This document shows, one piece after another, positions 11,730-24,510 of a stretch of DNA of 64,000 nucleotides. The stretch spans positions 62,001 through 126,000 of the forward strand of contig JAMPIV010004930.1 in the NCBI GenBank assembly GCA_024509875.1, written 5' to 3'. The position numbers were made by a program, and so were the translations under genes. Source of the stretch: Oreohelix idahoensis (lineage: Eukaryota > Mollusca > Gastropoda > Stylommatophora > Oreohelicidae). The notes beneath the pieces are model-generated. The model searched no databases and was not told the origin of the DNA. It saw only the letters and a program-made list of their open reading frames with translations. The first letter of the stretch is position 1; each line of letters starts with the position of its first letter.

Positions 11730-14656
11730 TATATATATATATATATAAGAGCCTTTCATATAGTTTTGCAAAAGAATTTTTATGTATCCATAGTTTTTAA
11801 AAATTTCTCATAAAAATGAATGCCATTGAAATCTCACCTTCCTAGTAAATGTTTGTGTAGCATCTCAATGGTAAAAATATACAATATTCTAGTTTTTTTT
11901 TACATTATTAAGTGTTATTCAGCAAATGATACATAATTTTGGGTACATAATGAGAGCTGCTCTATGAACACCTTGGATCTATATATTGAATAATAAATCA
12001 TATTGTAGAAACACTATCCAGTAATACTTACCACTGACGTAAACTCCTTTCTCTGGGTGCTCCTTCAGTTCAAGTTTGTGTTTCACATCTTTGCCCAACA
12101 AATCTCTTATGTCCTCATTGTAAATTTCTAGAAAGGAGGCATGGATCAGAAACTTGGTCCCTTGCTTGATGCTGATTGTCTCAAAAATGTGAGAAAATGC
12201 CCTGCAGAGTTGAGAAAAAATTGTACATTTTCTGCTCAGAGCACATGCACTTCTATATGACAGACCCAACACGAAGTTTCAAACAGTAAATGTCTCTACA
12301 AGTGACAAGGCACAACAAAATCCATCAAAGTCTGCATTTTAGATATTAGTATCAGGCCTTTCAAAAATCTTTGTAATGATGAAAATAAAAACAAAAAGGC
12401 AAAACATTTTGTAAAATGTTATACTTCTTTGGAGACATGCCAATTTCTGACAAATATCAGCTTCAACATTCAGTGGCATATTATGAATAGACCAGTACTT
12501 TCTGATGCACTTTAAATGTATTTAAGTTCATTTTAAACCACCGCTATAAGAGCACAAGAATGATTTGATGCAAGTGGATCTCCGGCAAGTGGACCTCCGG
12601 CAGGGGTGACACCATGCTCCATATGGAGCAAAACTGGAAATGATGAAGATGATTTACAATGTACACAACCTTGACCTTTTCATAAATGAGAAAATGAAGT
12701 TTCACAAAACATAAATAGCTTGAAATTAATATCAAATTAAAGGATTTTTTTTTTGTTTTGGCATTTTTCTGTAAATTTAATAAGCCACTTGATGAACAAA
12801 CTAGTATATAAATAATGTTTAGAGTACTGTATATTCATAACCCAGCCCCAAATGGGTACCAGAGCAACTCTGGGAAGGTTAAGGCAGCCGGTGTGATGCC
12901 GACCACATCACCCCTAGTGTGCCGACGGTCAAGATAATATGGGCCTAACACCATATTCCCAATATGCCTCAATGGGCGTGTAACGGGTTCCTTTACCTCC
13001 TTTACCTTTATATTCATAACCTGAATTATTTCCTTTGTCAAACATGCCAATGATTTTCTTTATATAATGACATCACAATGAGAGACTTAGTGTGGGACCT
13101 TCTTGTACTGAAGGTTGTGTACAAATTGAACCAAAAAGTAGATATTTGTATGTTTAACAAAGTTACCTTGGAATGATTCCCCTCTGTGATGATGGTTGCA
13201 TAACGCCTTGCATAGAAAAACTCTTGCCACTACCAGTCTGCCCATAGGCAAAGATTGTCCCATTGTAACCTTCTATGACACCCTGAAAGTATCATTTCAA
13301 ACTGATGTATGTGGCATCTAAATGATATAACACAACATTCAACAGCTATAATCCTACTAACAGGTCCAACTGTAAAACTGCAGTCAGAAAATACTATAGC
13401 ACGTAGAGAGTCATCATCTGTTCCTTTCAGGGGTCTTTAAGGAGACTACTGCTCCGCCTAGACATTTACTAACTGGCAACTAAGCGGGGGTTGAACCTGG
13501 GGCTAGCAACCTCACCATGTAAAACAAATTTCTGTAGAAACCACCATGTCCAGGACTGATTTTTTTACAGTAAAATTGTTTGTGCTTAAAAAAAAGTGTT
13601 TTGTGTTGTTTTTCCTTGTGCTCACTGACAACTAAGAGAGTAAAGAATAGTAACATGTAACCTACCATACATGTCAAACAAGGGGACTAAGGAAGGTTGA
13701 GTATTGGCCTGGCTAACCCATCCTGCATGAACTATAAGCTGACAAAACGTCAACAAGTATGGTCACTTCAACCAACGCAAATAATTTAATCACTCGGCCA
13801 TACTAGACAGAAGAAGGTCCTCTATTAAGGAGGCAAATGGCACAGTAAGAAGAAAGTAGATGAGAAGTAGATGAGAAGAAGATGCAGGCAATGGATAGGA
13901 GACACACTGAGGAAACCTCTTGACAGCTTTATAAGGTAGTCTTTGTTTTGATATCCCCAGGGTAAAAGAGGTAGACAAAAACAAAACAAACGGAGAAGAG
14001 AGTTGGAGACAGAAATAACAGGGATTAAAAAAATACATGGAAGGACATTGAGCAGATGGTACAGGACAGGAGGACTTGAGCAGACGGTACAGGACAGGAG
14101 GACTTGAGCAGACGGTACAGGACAGGAGGACTTGAGCAGACGGTACAGGACAGGAGGACTTGAATTTGTTGAAGGTCTATGTTCTTTGGGCAGCTGGGGG
14201 TTCATGAATGAATGAAAACTATACAGTTATGAATGAATGAAACCTAAACAGTTATGAATGAATTAATGCTATACAGTTATGAATGAATGAATGCTATACA
14301 GTTATGAATGAATGAATGAAAGCTGTATAGTTATGAATTGAGATCTTTGGTATGCAATTTTAAGACAGTATCATATCAATTATGCTAAATGACAAATATA
14401 AAAAAATGCAACTTTGTTCTGCCCATACCTCAACAAGTGGATATGCAACTTCCCCGTAAATTTGATCTGTAGTTGAGTCTATAAAGTAAGCTCCATCAAA
14501 TGTAAACATTTTGGGTGGAGCCTTCTTGTCGGATGGATTAGTTATGCTACACTGGCCTCTGGCCGAATCCATAACAATAATGGTCGCACATTTTAAACCT
14601 TTCTCTCTCTCATTTATTGGCCGACATCGGACAATTACTTTAACTGACTCTGCCAT
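4098..14656 (-). CDS. KIF17: Kinesin-2 motor protein, KIF17/OSM-3 type (seven exons, 3' part beyond window)
   Basis: The gene encodes a plus-end microtubule motor of the homodimeric kinesin-2 class, which drives intraflagellar and dendritic transport. Coding exons from the start: 14656-14429, 13282-13167, 12201-12032, 11547-11314, 10243-10104, 6162-5928 and 4189-4098. Every junction is GT-AG and phases match, giving exactly 405 codons. The product starts [18 protein letters not shown]. It has the P-loop GQTGSGKS (residues 90-97), switch [10 protein letters not shown] (203-211), switch II DLAGSE (239-244) and the kinesin-2 neck [16 protein letters not shown]. The neck wording favours KIF17/OSM-3 over KIF3A/B. 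Exon 7 starts the charged stalk ([18 protein letters not shown]). Stalk and tail exons lie outside the window. No disabling change is seen. Introns, up to 3.9 kb, hold most of the local transposons. Confidence 0.93.
4276..4325. repeat. (ATC)n microsatellite
   Basis: Triplets of cat/atc run for about 48 bp in intron 6, 87 bp from the 3' splice site of exon 7. Confidence 0.9.
4340..4550 (-). mobile_element. LINE-Q fragment (3' end of RT ORF)
   Basis: On the minus strand the sequence reads as a decayed C-terminal block of an APE-type LINE ([11 protein letters not shown] region). The same block is seen in better form at 54833-55610. It is too degraded to encode protein. Confidence 0.6.
4551..4760 (-). 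mobile_element. LINE-P 3' end fragment
   Basis: The sequence from 'cttacttagtcgttcc' through the 'tcctcctggcctggttcc' and 'cctcggtccttcaaagat' blocks matches positions 21125-21265, the 3' end of LINE-P. It is a 5'-truncated old copy. Confidence 0.8.
4981..5083. repeat. Perfect 30-bp inverted repeat with 43-nt loop
   Basis: Positions 4981-5010 and 5054-5083 are exact reverse complements. In RNA this would fold into a strong hairpin. It lies in kinesin intron 6. No known element end is recognised. Confidence 0.85.
5461..5884. repeat. AAACY pentanucleotide satellite
   Basis: About 85 tandem copies of AAACT/AAACC, with rarer AAACTT and AATG variants, are arranged in larger repeated phrases. The tract ends about 43 bp from the exon 6 splice donor. 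Confidence 0.95.
5928..6162 (-). CDS. KIF17: KIF17 exon 6 (end of motor, neck linker)
   Basis: The exon is bounded by gaccag|GATT and TTCTG|gtagga. It encodes [26 protein letters not shown] and the kinesin-2 neck. Its donor lies only about 40 bp from a 430-bp pentanucleotide repeat. Confidence 0.93.
6306..6400. mobile_element. Tigger1-like mini-element (MITE)
   Basis: A 95-bp element begins CAGGCATACCTCG and ends CGAGGTATGCATG, with TA on both sides (6304-6305 and 6401-6402). Both halves read like the two ends of the Tigger1 pogo-type transposon known from mammals. One has the 'ttattgcgcttcgctttatt' pattern and the other the 'tggtctggaaccgaaccc' pattern. It has no coding capacity. The match to Tigger1 is from memory. 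Confidence 0.75.
6440..7165 (+). mobile_element. RTE (BovB-type) LINE, copy 2, 5'-truncated
   Basis: This copy of the 3' third of the RTE ORF is open for 241 codons: [53 protein letters not shown] and [16 protein letters not shown]. It ends with [15 protein letters not shown], then a GATGATGATGAT tail at about 7153-7165. It is very close to positions 2538-3255 of copy 1 but lacks the small gaps there, so it is the younger copy. It lies in kinesin intron 5, antisense to the gene. Confidence 0.9.
7640..8025 (+). mobile_element. LINE-R 3' region, left part
   Basis: The C-terminal part of an APE-type LINE ORF reads [50 protein letters not shown] and [13 protein letters not shown] second copy is at 18560-19180 (minus). 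The ORF continues into the minisatellite at 8022 and re-emerges at 9650. Confidence 0.8.
8022..9655. repeat. 37-bp minisatellite, about 44 copies, inside LINE-R
   Basis: The unit is 'ctctctatagtgccacct' followed by 'caaattgagtgaaaggaag' (37 bp). Variants differ mainly at one site: ATAGTG, ATGGTG, ACGGCA or ATGGCA. The unit matches the LINE-R coding stretch between RRC and the LLQQAEEKR-type block, and LINE-R sequence continues on both sides. The array therefore grew within the LINE copy. Confidence 0.93.
9650..9785 (+). mobile_element. LINE-R 3' region, right part and tail
   Basis: The sequence from 'aacaagcagaagagagg' onward matches the LINE-R copy at 18780-18790 read on the minus strand. 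It continues to an ATT-repeat tail at 9768-9783, the 3' end of the element. Confidence 0.7.
9786..10103. other. Kinesin intron 5, AT-rich, nothing recognised
   Basis: AT-rich intron sequence with poly-A tracts. I see no repeat family or gene. Confidence 0.5.
10104..10243 (-). CDS. KIF17: KIF17 exon 5
   Basis: The exon is bounded by tttgtag|GTGC and CTACAG|gtgagt. It encodes [19 protein letters not shown] and [13 protein letters not shown], the microtubule-binding alpha4-alpha5 region. Confidence 0.93.
10244..11313. other. Kinesin intron 4, with a SINE-A-like remnant
   Basis: Most of the intron shows nothing recognisable. Positions about 10855-11040 contain decayed SINE-A blocks ('ctccttaaggagcacatgg', 'aggcatgtcatatcc') in mixed order, suggesting an old rearranged copy. 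Near 11215-11290 a 36-bp segment ('acttagtctgatataact' type) is duplicated. Confidence 0.4.
11314..11547 (-). CDS. KIF17: KIF17 exon 4 (switch I and switch II)
   Basis: The exon is bounded by tataag|GTCT and AACAG|gtgata. It carries [13 protein letters not shown] and [15 protein letters not shown], the nucleotide-sensing loops of the motor. Phase 1 at the end matches exon 5. Confidence 0.93.
11640..11746. repeat. Compound microsatellite (CA/GC-rich, then GA, then TA)
   Basis: Alternating gcgtgtgcgtgc, (ca)n, (ga)n and (ta)n blocks follow one another. The region lies in kinesin intron 3. Confidence 0.9.
12032..12201 (-). CDS. KIF17: KIF17 exon 3 (residues 115-172)
   Basis: The exon is bounded by tctgcag|GGCA and CAGTG|gtaagt. 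It encodes AFSHIFETI and [14 protein letters not shown], the conserved kinesin block before switch I. Confidence 0.92.
12203..12829. other. Kinesin intron 2, left part
   Basis: No gene is seen. A short SINE-A-like end ('caccatgctccatatggagc' near 12609-12628) and a duplicated 'aagtggatctccgg/aagtggacctccgg' motif near 12572-12600 are the only structures. Confidence 0.4.
12830..13021 (+). mobile_element. SINE-B, 5'-truncated, with 13-bp target duplication
   Basis: The body (about 12843-13008) matches the complete SINE-B at 38417-38692 from its 'cagccccaaat' block to the CCTTTA tail. It is flanked by a perfect duplication TATATTCATAACC (12830-12842 and 13009-13021). Loss of the tRNA-like head is typical of incomplete reverse transcription. 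Confidence 0.9.
13167..13282 (-). CDS. KIF17: KIF17 exon 2 (P-loop exon, residues 77-115)
   Basis: The exon is bounded by tttcag|GGTG and CCAAG|gtaac. It carries [15 protein letters not shown], the ATP-binding P-loop, and SSQRGIIPR. It ends in phase 2, and the first base of exon 3 completes the Arg codon. Confidence 0.93.
13420..13700. repeat. Composite SINE-like repeat
   Basis: Positions 13485-13560 contain 'ggggttgaacctgggg' (a pol III B-box-like motif) followed by the SINE-A core 'agcaacctcaccatgtaaaa' and 'cagaaaccaccatg'. It seems to be a SINE-A-related copy with an unusual left part. The boundaries are unclear. Confidence 0.45.
13795..14210 (+). mobile_element. LINE-Q 3' end with internal 28-bp tandem repeat
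   Basis: The plus strand reads a broken LINE-Q C-terminus ([14 protein letters not shown], then YPQGKRGR). From 14041 to 14163 a 28-bp unit containing 'gacttgagcagacggtacag' is repeated about 4.5 times. This replaces the single LINE-Q segment that normally precedes 'tttgttgaaggtct'. The element ends near 14200. Confidence 0.7.
14196..14335. repeat. GAATGAAT-rich tandem repeat at LINE-Q tail
   Basis: About five copies of a 26-30-bp unit ('ctatacagttatgaatgaat') follow the end of LINE-Q. They probably expanded from its tetranucleotide tail. Confidence 0.8.
14429..14656 (-). CDS. KIF17: KIF17 exon 1 (residues 1-76)
   Basis: The exon runs from ATG at 14656 to GAG|gtatgg. It encodes the first motor strands and FDGAYFID. 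The product's [13 protein letters not shown] start matches the family N-terminus, which supports this ATG. A possible 3' splice site (ctttgcag, exon edge at 14686) lies 30 bp upstream, so the 5' UTR may be split. Confidence 0.93.
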
Positions 14657-14734
14657 GTAAGGCTAGTAAGTCTGCCACTCCACTCACTGCAAAGAAAAGA
14701 AATAAGAAAATTAAGGTTTGTGAGGAATGAACCA

Positions 14735-14935
14735 TCATAATAATAACGAGAAATGAATAATAATAATAATAATGAGAAATGAGGAATGAATCAAAATAAT
14801 AAATAATAAGGAATGAATCATAATAATAATAACGAGAAATGAGGAATGAATCAAAATAATAATAATAAGGAATGAATCATAATAATAATAACGAGAAATG
14901 AGGAATGAATCAAAATAATAATAATAAGGAATATT
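14735..14935. repeat. AAT-rich tandem repeat upstream of kinesin exon 1
   Basis: A unit of about 56 bp ('aatcaaaataataataataa', 'ggaatgaatcat' and 'aacgagaaatgagg' blocks) is repeated about three times. It lies just upstream of the kinesin start, in the 5' UTR intron or promoter. Confidence 0.85.
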
Positions 14936-17857
<2,922 letters not shown>

Positions 17858-17936
17858 TATATATATATCTATATATATATATAGATATATACACACATAT
17901 ATATATATATCTATATATATATATATATATATATAA
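17858..17936. repeat. (TA)n microsatellite right of Tigger
   Basis: TA repeat with ctata and cacaca interruptions, directly beyond the right end of the Tigger element. Confidence 0.95.
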
Positions 17937-18559
<623 letters not shown>

Positions 18560-19180
18560 AAGTAAGCTGAGAGTCTGAACTTGTCTTTGGCTGATGCAGG
18601 TCGACTTGCCCAGAATCGTGATGCGTTCAGAGCAGCTGTAATGGAGACAACGTTCTGGAAAGAATACGTCACATGATGATGATGATAAAGTAGCCTTGTC
18701 AGCTTGCTCAGTATTATTATAGTTTTTTTTCTTTTTTGTGTGGCCGGATGTTCCTTTCGGCGTGTTCTTTTCTCTTCTGCTTGTTGTAAGAGCTTTTTCT
18801 CTTTCAGTCTTAGGTGGCGCCCATTGGAGCACCTTCTCTTGGTGCTATCGGCAGCGTCGTCCTTCCAGGCTGCTAAATTTATTTCCAGTACTTTCATGTC
18901 TCTCTTGCTCACGTCTGTGAACCTCAGCTGCGATCGCTGGGCTGGTTTTTCGCCATCTGCTAGTTGTCCGTAGAAAATATCTTTGGGGATGCGACCATCT
19001 TCCATGTGCCAGTCATGGCCAAGCCAGCGTATTCTGCGCTGTCTAAGAAGTGTGTTCATGCTTTGAAGGCCAGTATGTACCTCAACAATTGTCACTTCGT
19101 CCTTCCACAAAATACCAAGAATGTTGCGTAGACACTGTAGGTGGAAGGTACTGAGCCTTTTTTCTTGCTTAGCAAGGGCA
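18560..19180 (-). mobile_element. LINE-R 3' region (C-terminus of RT ORF)
   Basis: The minus strand encodes [66 protein letters not shown] and NGRHLRLKEKKLLQQAEEKR, the C-terminal block of an APE-type LINE. It is the single-copy counterpart of the segment amplified at 8022-9655. Its RT core is missing, and the 5' side is interrupted by an unrelated fragment at 19183-19508. Confidence 0.8.
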
Positions 19181-19182
19181 GT

Positions 19183-19508
19183 TATTGTGTAAGACTCTCA
19201 GTTCATGCTTCGGAAGGTCCAAAATGGATGGCTGCAGCATGAATTGAAAAACTCAAAAGAAGCCTCGAATCTTCAGGATCTGGTGTGGAGCTAGTGTCTG
19301 GTCATGCAGGGGTACGCGACAATGAAAGAGCTGGCACACTAGTGGATGCTTGGCGGAGAACTGTGGAAGCTGAGATGCAAAGAATGAACCACAGTTGGGG
19401 CACTGTACGAAGGATGGCCGCCGACCGAGCAAAGTGGAATCAATTTGTTGCTGCCCTGAGCACCTTTTCCGGAGTGATGTGATGTCGATTCTGATCAACA
19501 ATAACAAT
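19183..19508 (+). mobile_element. LINE fragment joining an RNase H-like motif to an RT C-terminus
   Basis: The plus strand reads VSGHAGVRDNERAGTL, which resembles the end of a LINE RNase H domain. It runs straight into AWRRTVEAEMQRMNHSWGTV and DRAKWNQFVAALS, the usual last segment of another LINE type. It is a short fossil fragment lying inside LINE-R. Confidence 0.55.
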
Positions 19509-19630
19509 TAGCATACGTTTTCCATGTCTCGCTGCCATATAGAAGCGTGCTGGTGATGCAGGCGTCATGTATCACAGCTTTGTTTTTCGTTTGAGTTTGG
19601 GGTTTCACCAAACAAGGGCTGTGAGACCAT
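19509..19630 (-). mobile_element. LINE-R continuation
   Basis: The minus strand reads an ACITSTLLYGSETWKTY-like block, the piece of LINE-R expected just before the 18560-19180 part. This shows that the fragment at 19183-19508 interrupts one LINE-R copy. Confidence 0.6.
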
Positions 19631-19865
19631 ATCACCTTAGTACATAATATATTCATTAGTACATTCAGAGTTGCTCTTGTCAGTAGTTTTCATCGTGTTA
19701 AATATAATTGGAAAATTTATTCTGCAGCAACATTTTATCAAATTATTTATGTGTTCTGATTTCTGCATTATATTTATTGGCAGTAAAATAGAAAACGTTG
19801 GGGGAACATATAATCATATCAAAATATGAATACAAAAGGCTAGAGGAGGTTTCACTGCCGTGGGT

Positions 19866-20370
19866 TATATATGGAGATCGAAATTAATCAGGTCCAACAC
19901 AAAAATAAGAATCTTCAACTCACACTCCAAGTCAGTCCTAATGTATGGCTCTGAAATATGGAGAACAACAAAAATTACAATCAGAAAGATGCCGACTATC
20001 ATAAGTGGGTGACTTCGCAGATTAGAAGGATTGTAATGGTGTGACACGATTGTTAACATGGAACTGATGGAAAGAGTCAGACAAGCACATGTGGAACAAA
20101 GGGCGAAGAAAAGATGCTGGAGTGAAGAAAACTTTCTGAAAGCATTTCTGGGCAGAACTTGTTGTGAAATGTCCTGGGTAAGAGAAAAAAGAAAAAAAAA
20201 GGGGGGGGGGGGGGAAAAAGAACTCATAGAGAAGATAACTGGACAGAGACATGAAGGAGATAAAGAAAACATGGAAAGGCTTTGAACTGGTGGCACAGGA
20301 CGGGAAGACAAGGCATGTTTTGTTAAAGATCTATGCCCAACTGGGAGCTGTATGGTATTCATTATGATTT
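19866..20370 (+). mobile_element. LINE-Q 3' fragment (broken)
   Basis: The text 'gtccaacacaaaaataag', 'gtatggctctgaaatatgg' and 'catggaactgatggaaag' follows LINE-Q at 55143-55600. Many frame breaks are present. A G-run (20199-20213) interrupts it. Confidence 0.75.
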
Positions 20371-20454
20371 TTTGGAAGTTCTTTTTCAGATCTTCTCACC
20401 GCTTGAAAAAACACTTTATTTTAGAGATGAGTGAGGAGCCAACACTTCGCTGGC

Positions 20455-20665
20455 AGCTTATCTACATCACTTAATTTGGTATCGGTACTTAATTTAGCAA
20501 CGATGTTTACTTTGCAAACGATACTCAATTGGGCAACGATTCTTAATTTGGAAACAATACTTGATTATGCAACGATACTTAATCTGGCAACGACACTTCA
20601 TTTCTCTTCGTTCATTTGTCAACAACGCTTCGTTTGGCGGCGACACTTCATTAGGCGACTAGCCT
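20455..20665. repeat. Degenerate 22-bp tandem repeat
   Basis: About ten diverged copies of a unit like 'ggcaacgatacttaattt' lie in succession. The open reading frame across it (LNLATMF, LNWATIL and LNLETIL blocks) is a consequence of the repeat. Confidence 0.75.
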
Positions 20666-20865
20666 GCTTCTGTTGTTTTCATTGTTATAGATGTGGCTCG
20701 CGATACTTCGACTGATGCTGAAGCAGCGTATCGCAACCATGCAGTCAGCTCATTCGTCACACAATGACACTGATCTTGCTGCTTCTGTTAGAACAAACTG
20801 ACAAGCAGCAGAAGGATTTTCAAGAACCAATGAACAAGCAGCACCCGTGTGTTACTGAGTCCAAA

Positions 20866-21122
20866 AGGGGACCAAAGACTGGTAACACTGTAACTTACTA
20901 TGCATGTCGTAAGAAGCGACTGAAGAATGTTGGGCATGTAGTCGGCTACCCAATTCTTAAGACGATTTTAAGCCACAAAAAGTCAATAAACAATGGTATG
21001 ACAAGGTCACACACATGGAACTAATGACAAGAACCAGACACGCGCCAGTGGAACAAGAGAGGAGAAGAGGACGCTGGCGATGGATAGGTCACGTGTTGAA
21101 GAAATCTATTGATAGAATTACC
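20866..21122 (+). mobile_element. LINE-Q 3' region, left part (interrupted)
   Basis: The sequence follows LINE-Q from the 'aatggtatgacaaggtcac' block through 'agacgctggcgatggatag'-like text. It is cut by LINE-P at 21122 and resumes at 24292. It also contains a SINE-A-like 'tatgcatgtcgtaagaagcg' stretch near 20898-20917. Confidence 0.75.
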
Positions 21123-24100
21123 TTACTTACTTACTTAGTCGTTCCCCTTCTACCGTGAGGTGTAGAGGTTTGGAAGAGAGAGCGCCAGACTATTCTATCG
21201 GCTGTCTTCCTCCTGGCCTGGTTCCATTCTAGTCCTCGGTCCTTCAAAGATTGTCTAATGTTGTCCTCCCAGCGGACTCTGGGTCGTCCTCGGGGTCTGG
21301 ATCCTTGGCTCTTTGTTTCCCATGCTTTTCGTGGTAGCCGATCTTCTCCCATTCTGCAGACATGGCCAAACCATCTTAGTTGGGACTGTTCTACTTGGGT
21401 CTGTAGGGGGTGGCATTTTAGGCCTTGACGTATCGTCTGGTTGCGTACCATGTCTCTTCTTGTTACTTCAACCACCTTCCTCAGATACCTCATTTCTGAG
21501 GTTTGGATCTGGCTTTTATGGGTTGTAGTCATTGCCCATGACTCGCATCCATATGTCAAGACTGGGACTTAGGTGGAGCGGTATACAGCCATTTTCGTTT
21601 TCTTACCAACCTCTCTCTTGCTGAGGAATCCTCTATTTATGGCCTGAAAAAGTCTCCCAGCTGCTGCTTTTCGAGTGGCCAACTCTTCTTTGATGCCTCC
21701 CTTTCGGTCTATAATAGCTCCGAGGTATTTAAAGTGGTCGATCTGCTCCAGGACCTGTTCTCCCAGCTTAATCTGATGTCTTCTTTCTTCTCGTGATATC
21801 ACCATGGATTTTGTTTTAGAGCTGCTTATGACCATCCCTCTCTTCTCCAGCTCTTCCTTCCAGACTTGCAGGTTGGATTGGAGATGTGCCTCTGATTTAG
21901 CAATCAGGGCAACATCATCAGCAAATGCCAGCTCTGAAATATAGACCTGTCTCATCTTCCAGTACCCCACTGAATACTTTCTTGTTCTCTCCTTACATGC
22001 CTTGATGACATCGTCCATAAGGAGTATGAAGAGGTAAGGTGATAGGATATCACCTTGTCTTACACCAGTGGTGGTCCTGAACTCTTCTGACTTATGGTTT
22101 GCTGTCCTCACATAATTTCTGCAAGACTTGTAGAAGCTCTGTATAGCATGAATCAGAGGTGCTGGAATATTCTTCCTTGCCAAACAGTCCCAAAGTTTGC
22201 TCCAAGGGACCCTGTCAAACGCCTTTTCCAGATCTATGAAACAAAGATGGATCTCACTCTTATACTCAAGGGCCTTTTCACTCAGCTGTCTGAGTGTGAA
22301 GATTAGGTCTTGAGTACTTCGGTTTGCTCGGAATCCGCACTGGACCTCATCCAATTGTGGCTCAGCTAGGCGTTGGAGTCTCTGCTCTAGGATTCTAGAG
22401 TAGATTTTTCCAGGGACACTGAGAAGGGATATGCCTCTATGGTTTCCACACTGTCGATTGTCACCCTTTTTGAAAATTGGTGTTATGATGGCGATCTCCC
22501 AATCCTTTGGTATGGTCTTGTTGCACCATGCTGCCTGTAGGACTCTTAAGAGTAACAGGTCGCCTGCTGCTCCCATGTACTTAACCATTTCTGGTGTTAT
22601 ACCATCATGCCCTGCTGCTTTGCCCATCTTGATTTTCTCCAGTGCTGCCTTCAGTTCTTCCATCTTTATGTCATCTTCATCACCATTGGTTTCCTCTTCT
22701 GTGCTAGTGGTTATCATTTCTGATGTTTGACCTTGCTCACCATCAAGGAGTTCTGAGAAATATTCTTTCCATCTTTCCATTACTTCCTTTGGGGCAGTAA
22801 GCAATTTGCCTTGCTTGTCCTTTATAAATTTGAGAGGGCATTGTTTTTCCTTCCTCATGTTCTTTAAGGTCTTATAGAACAATTTCTGGTTTTCTTGTGC
22901 ATCTTTTTCTAGCTTTTCTCCAAATTCTTCCCAGGACTTCTGTTTTGCTGCTAGCACTTTGTTCTTTACTTCTGTTCTGAGTGTCACATATTCTCTATAT
23001 TTTTCCATTTGTCCTGTTGTGTTTTTAGCTCCTAAGTATTGTTTCCATGCCATTTTCTTTTCTCTTATTTTCTCTTTGACTTCCTCTGTCCACCAAGGTG
23101 TCCTCTTTCTCTGGTTCCCAAGTCGGACTTCACCACATGCTTCTGCAGCAGCTGTCTTTATGGTATCCTTGAATTTAATCCAGAGGGTTTCCAAGTCATC
23201 AGGTTGTTCTTCTGTGTTGTTCACCGCTGCAGCAATAAGCCTCTGATATCTGGTCTTAATTTCTGGCTCTCTCAGCTTGTAGGTCCTAATGCTCATTTCT
23301 CCTGCTCGTTTACTTGGTTTCTTGCGTGATGTTGAGCAGTTCCTAGGCTGAGCAACTCTTTCAGTTGTTCGTTTGATTGTTAGCAGGTAGTGATCACTTC
23401 CAATCTCTGGCCCCCTCCAGACTCTTGCATCTCGGACATATTTGAATGAGCTTCTCCGAACAATGGCATAGTCGATCACTGACTTCTCATTCTTTGTTGG
23501 TTCACATCTAGTGTATGCATGTATGCGCTTATGGGGGAACTTTGTGTTTGTAATGATCAGATTCTGCTCACTGCAGAATCTAAGGAGTCGCTTTCCATTG
23601 TCATTGAGAGTATCTTCTCCATATCTTCCGATAACTCCACCCCATCTAGCATGGTCATTTCCAACTCTGGCATTAAAAGTCTCCGAGCATGATAACTTCA
23701 TCTAGGCAGTCATCCACTGTCCTTTGAAGCAGCTCGAAGAATTCCTCCTTGACCTCTGCTCTCTCATCCTCATTTGGCCCATACACTATGACCAGGTTGA
23801 CTATGGTTTCTCCTTCTTTTAGTTTCACAACCATAATGCGCTCTGAGACAAAGTTCCACCCCTTGATACTATCTTTTGATTTTGGGCCACAATGCAACCC
23901 ACACCCCCTTTAGCTCTTTCGGATATGGGTACACCACTGTAGAGCAGCGTGTTGCCATTGAGATCCATGACTCCTTGTCCTTTTTTCTTTGTTTCCGTTA
24001 TAGCCAGGATTTCTAGTTTTGCTTTCCTCATCTCTTCCACCAGCTCCTCTTCCTTCCCATTTATACTTCTTGTGTTCCATGTTCCATAAGTCGTAGTCCG

Positions 24101-24291
24101 TAGTCCGTTCCAGTTCGTCGCCTTTAGAATCAGTCCGGTTTTCTCTCTTGTGTTACTCGTAATCGTGGTTTAAAGCAAACAGGTGATTGGCCTGTTGTGC
24201 CTTTGCATGGTGGAGGGGCTGCCTCCTTACGGCCTCCATGCAAGCCGCCCTCCTCCTTTTTCATCCGGGCTTGGGACCGGCATAGGCGGAG
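21123..24291 (-). mobile_element. LINE-P, near full-length APE-type LINE
   Basis: This 3.17-kb element on the minus strand is flanked by a perfect 14-bp duplication (21109-21122 and 24292-24305, TTGATAGAATTACC). From its 5' end it has an untranslated region (24291-24090), endonuclease, RT and C-terminal domains, and a tail of AAGT repeats at 21123-21137. It sits inside an older LINE-Q copy. A 3' fragment of the same family is at 4551-4760. Confidence 0.95.
21131..24090 (-). pseudogene. LINE-P ORF: endonuclease plus reverse transcriptase (three disabling changes)
   Basis: The product starts near WNTRSINGK (about 24080) and continues with EILAITETKKKGQG, GVGCIVAQN and [26 protein letters not shown] and [11 protein letters not shown] complete the APE-type endonuclease. 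The RT domain has [49 protein letters not shown] and [16 protein letters not shown] (near 21910). The C-terminus has TYGCESWAM, LRWFGHVCRMGEDRLPRKA and RGRPRVRWEDNIRQSL. Breaks: a frameshift near 23865, one extra T near 23690 (between GDF and NARVG) and an in-frame TAA at 21569-21571. The intact segment is 710 codons (21569-23701). It is a recent but dead copy. Confidence 0.92.
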
Positions 24292-24510
24292 TTGATAGAA
24301 TTACCTGGCAGTTCTTATTCTGGGATCCCCTGGGCTAGACAAGTATAGGCAGACCGAAGAACAAATGGAGAAGATAACTGAAGACGGAAATAGTGAGGAA
24401 GATATGGAAATAACTTGAGCTGATGGCACGTGACTGGAGGGCTTGGCATATGTTTGTTGAAGACTTTTGCTCCTAGTGGAGCCAATTTGTATTGATTGAT
24501 TGTCGGATGT
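24292..24510 (+). mobile_element. LINE-Q 3' region, right part and tail
   Basis: The sequence resumes at the duplicated target and matches LINE-Q to its 3' end, with 'ttctgggatcccctgg', 'tttgttgaagactt' and a tail of ATTG units near 24493-24503. Confidence 0.8.

Noticed and set aside
13825..14205. Cysteine/serine-rich repeat protein on the minus strand
   Set aside because: It is the antisense of a LINE-Q 3' end and its 28-bp tandem repeat.
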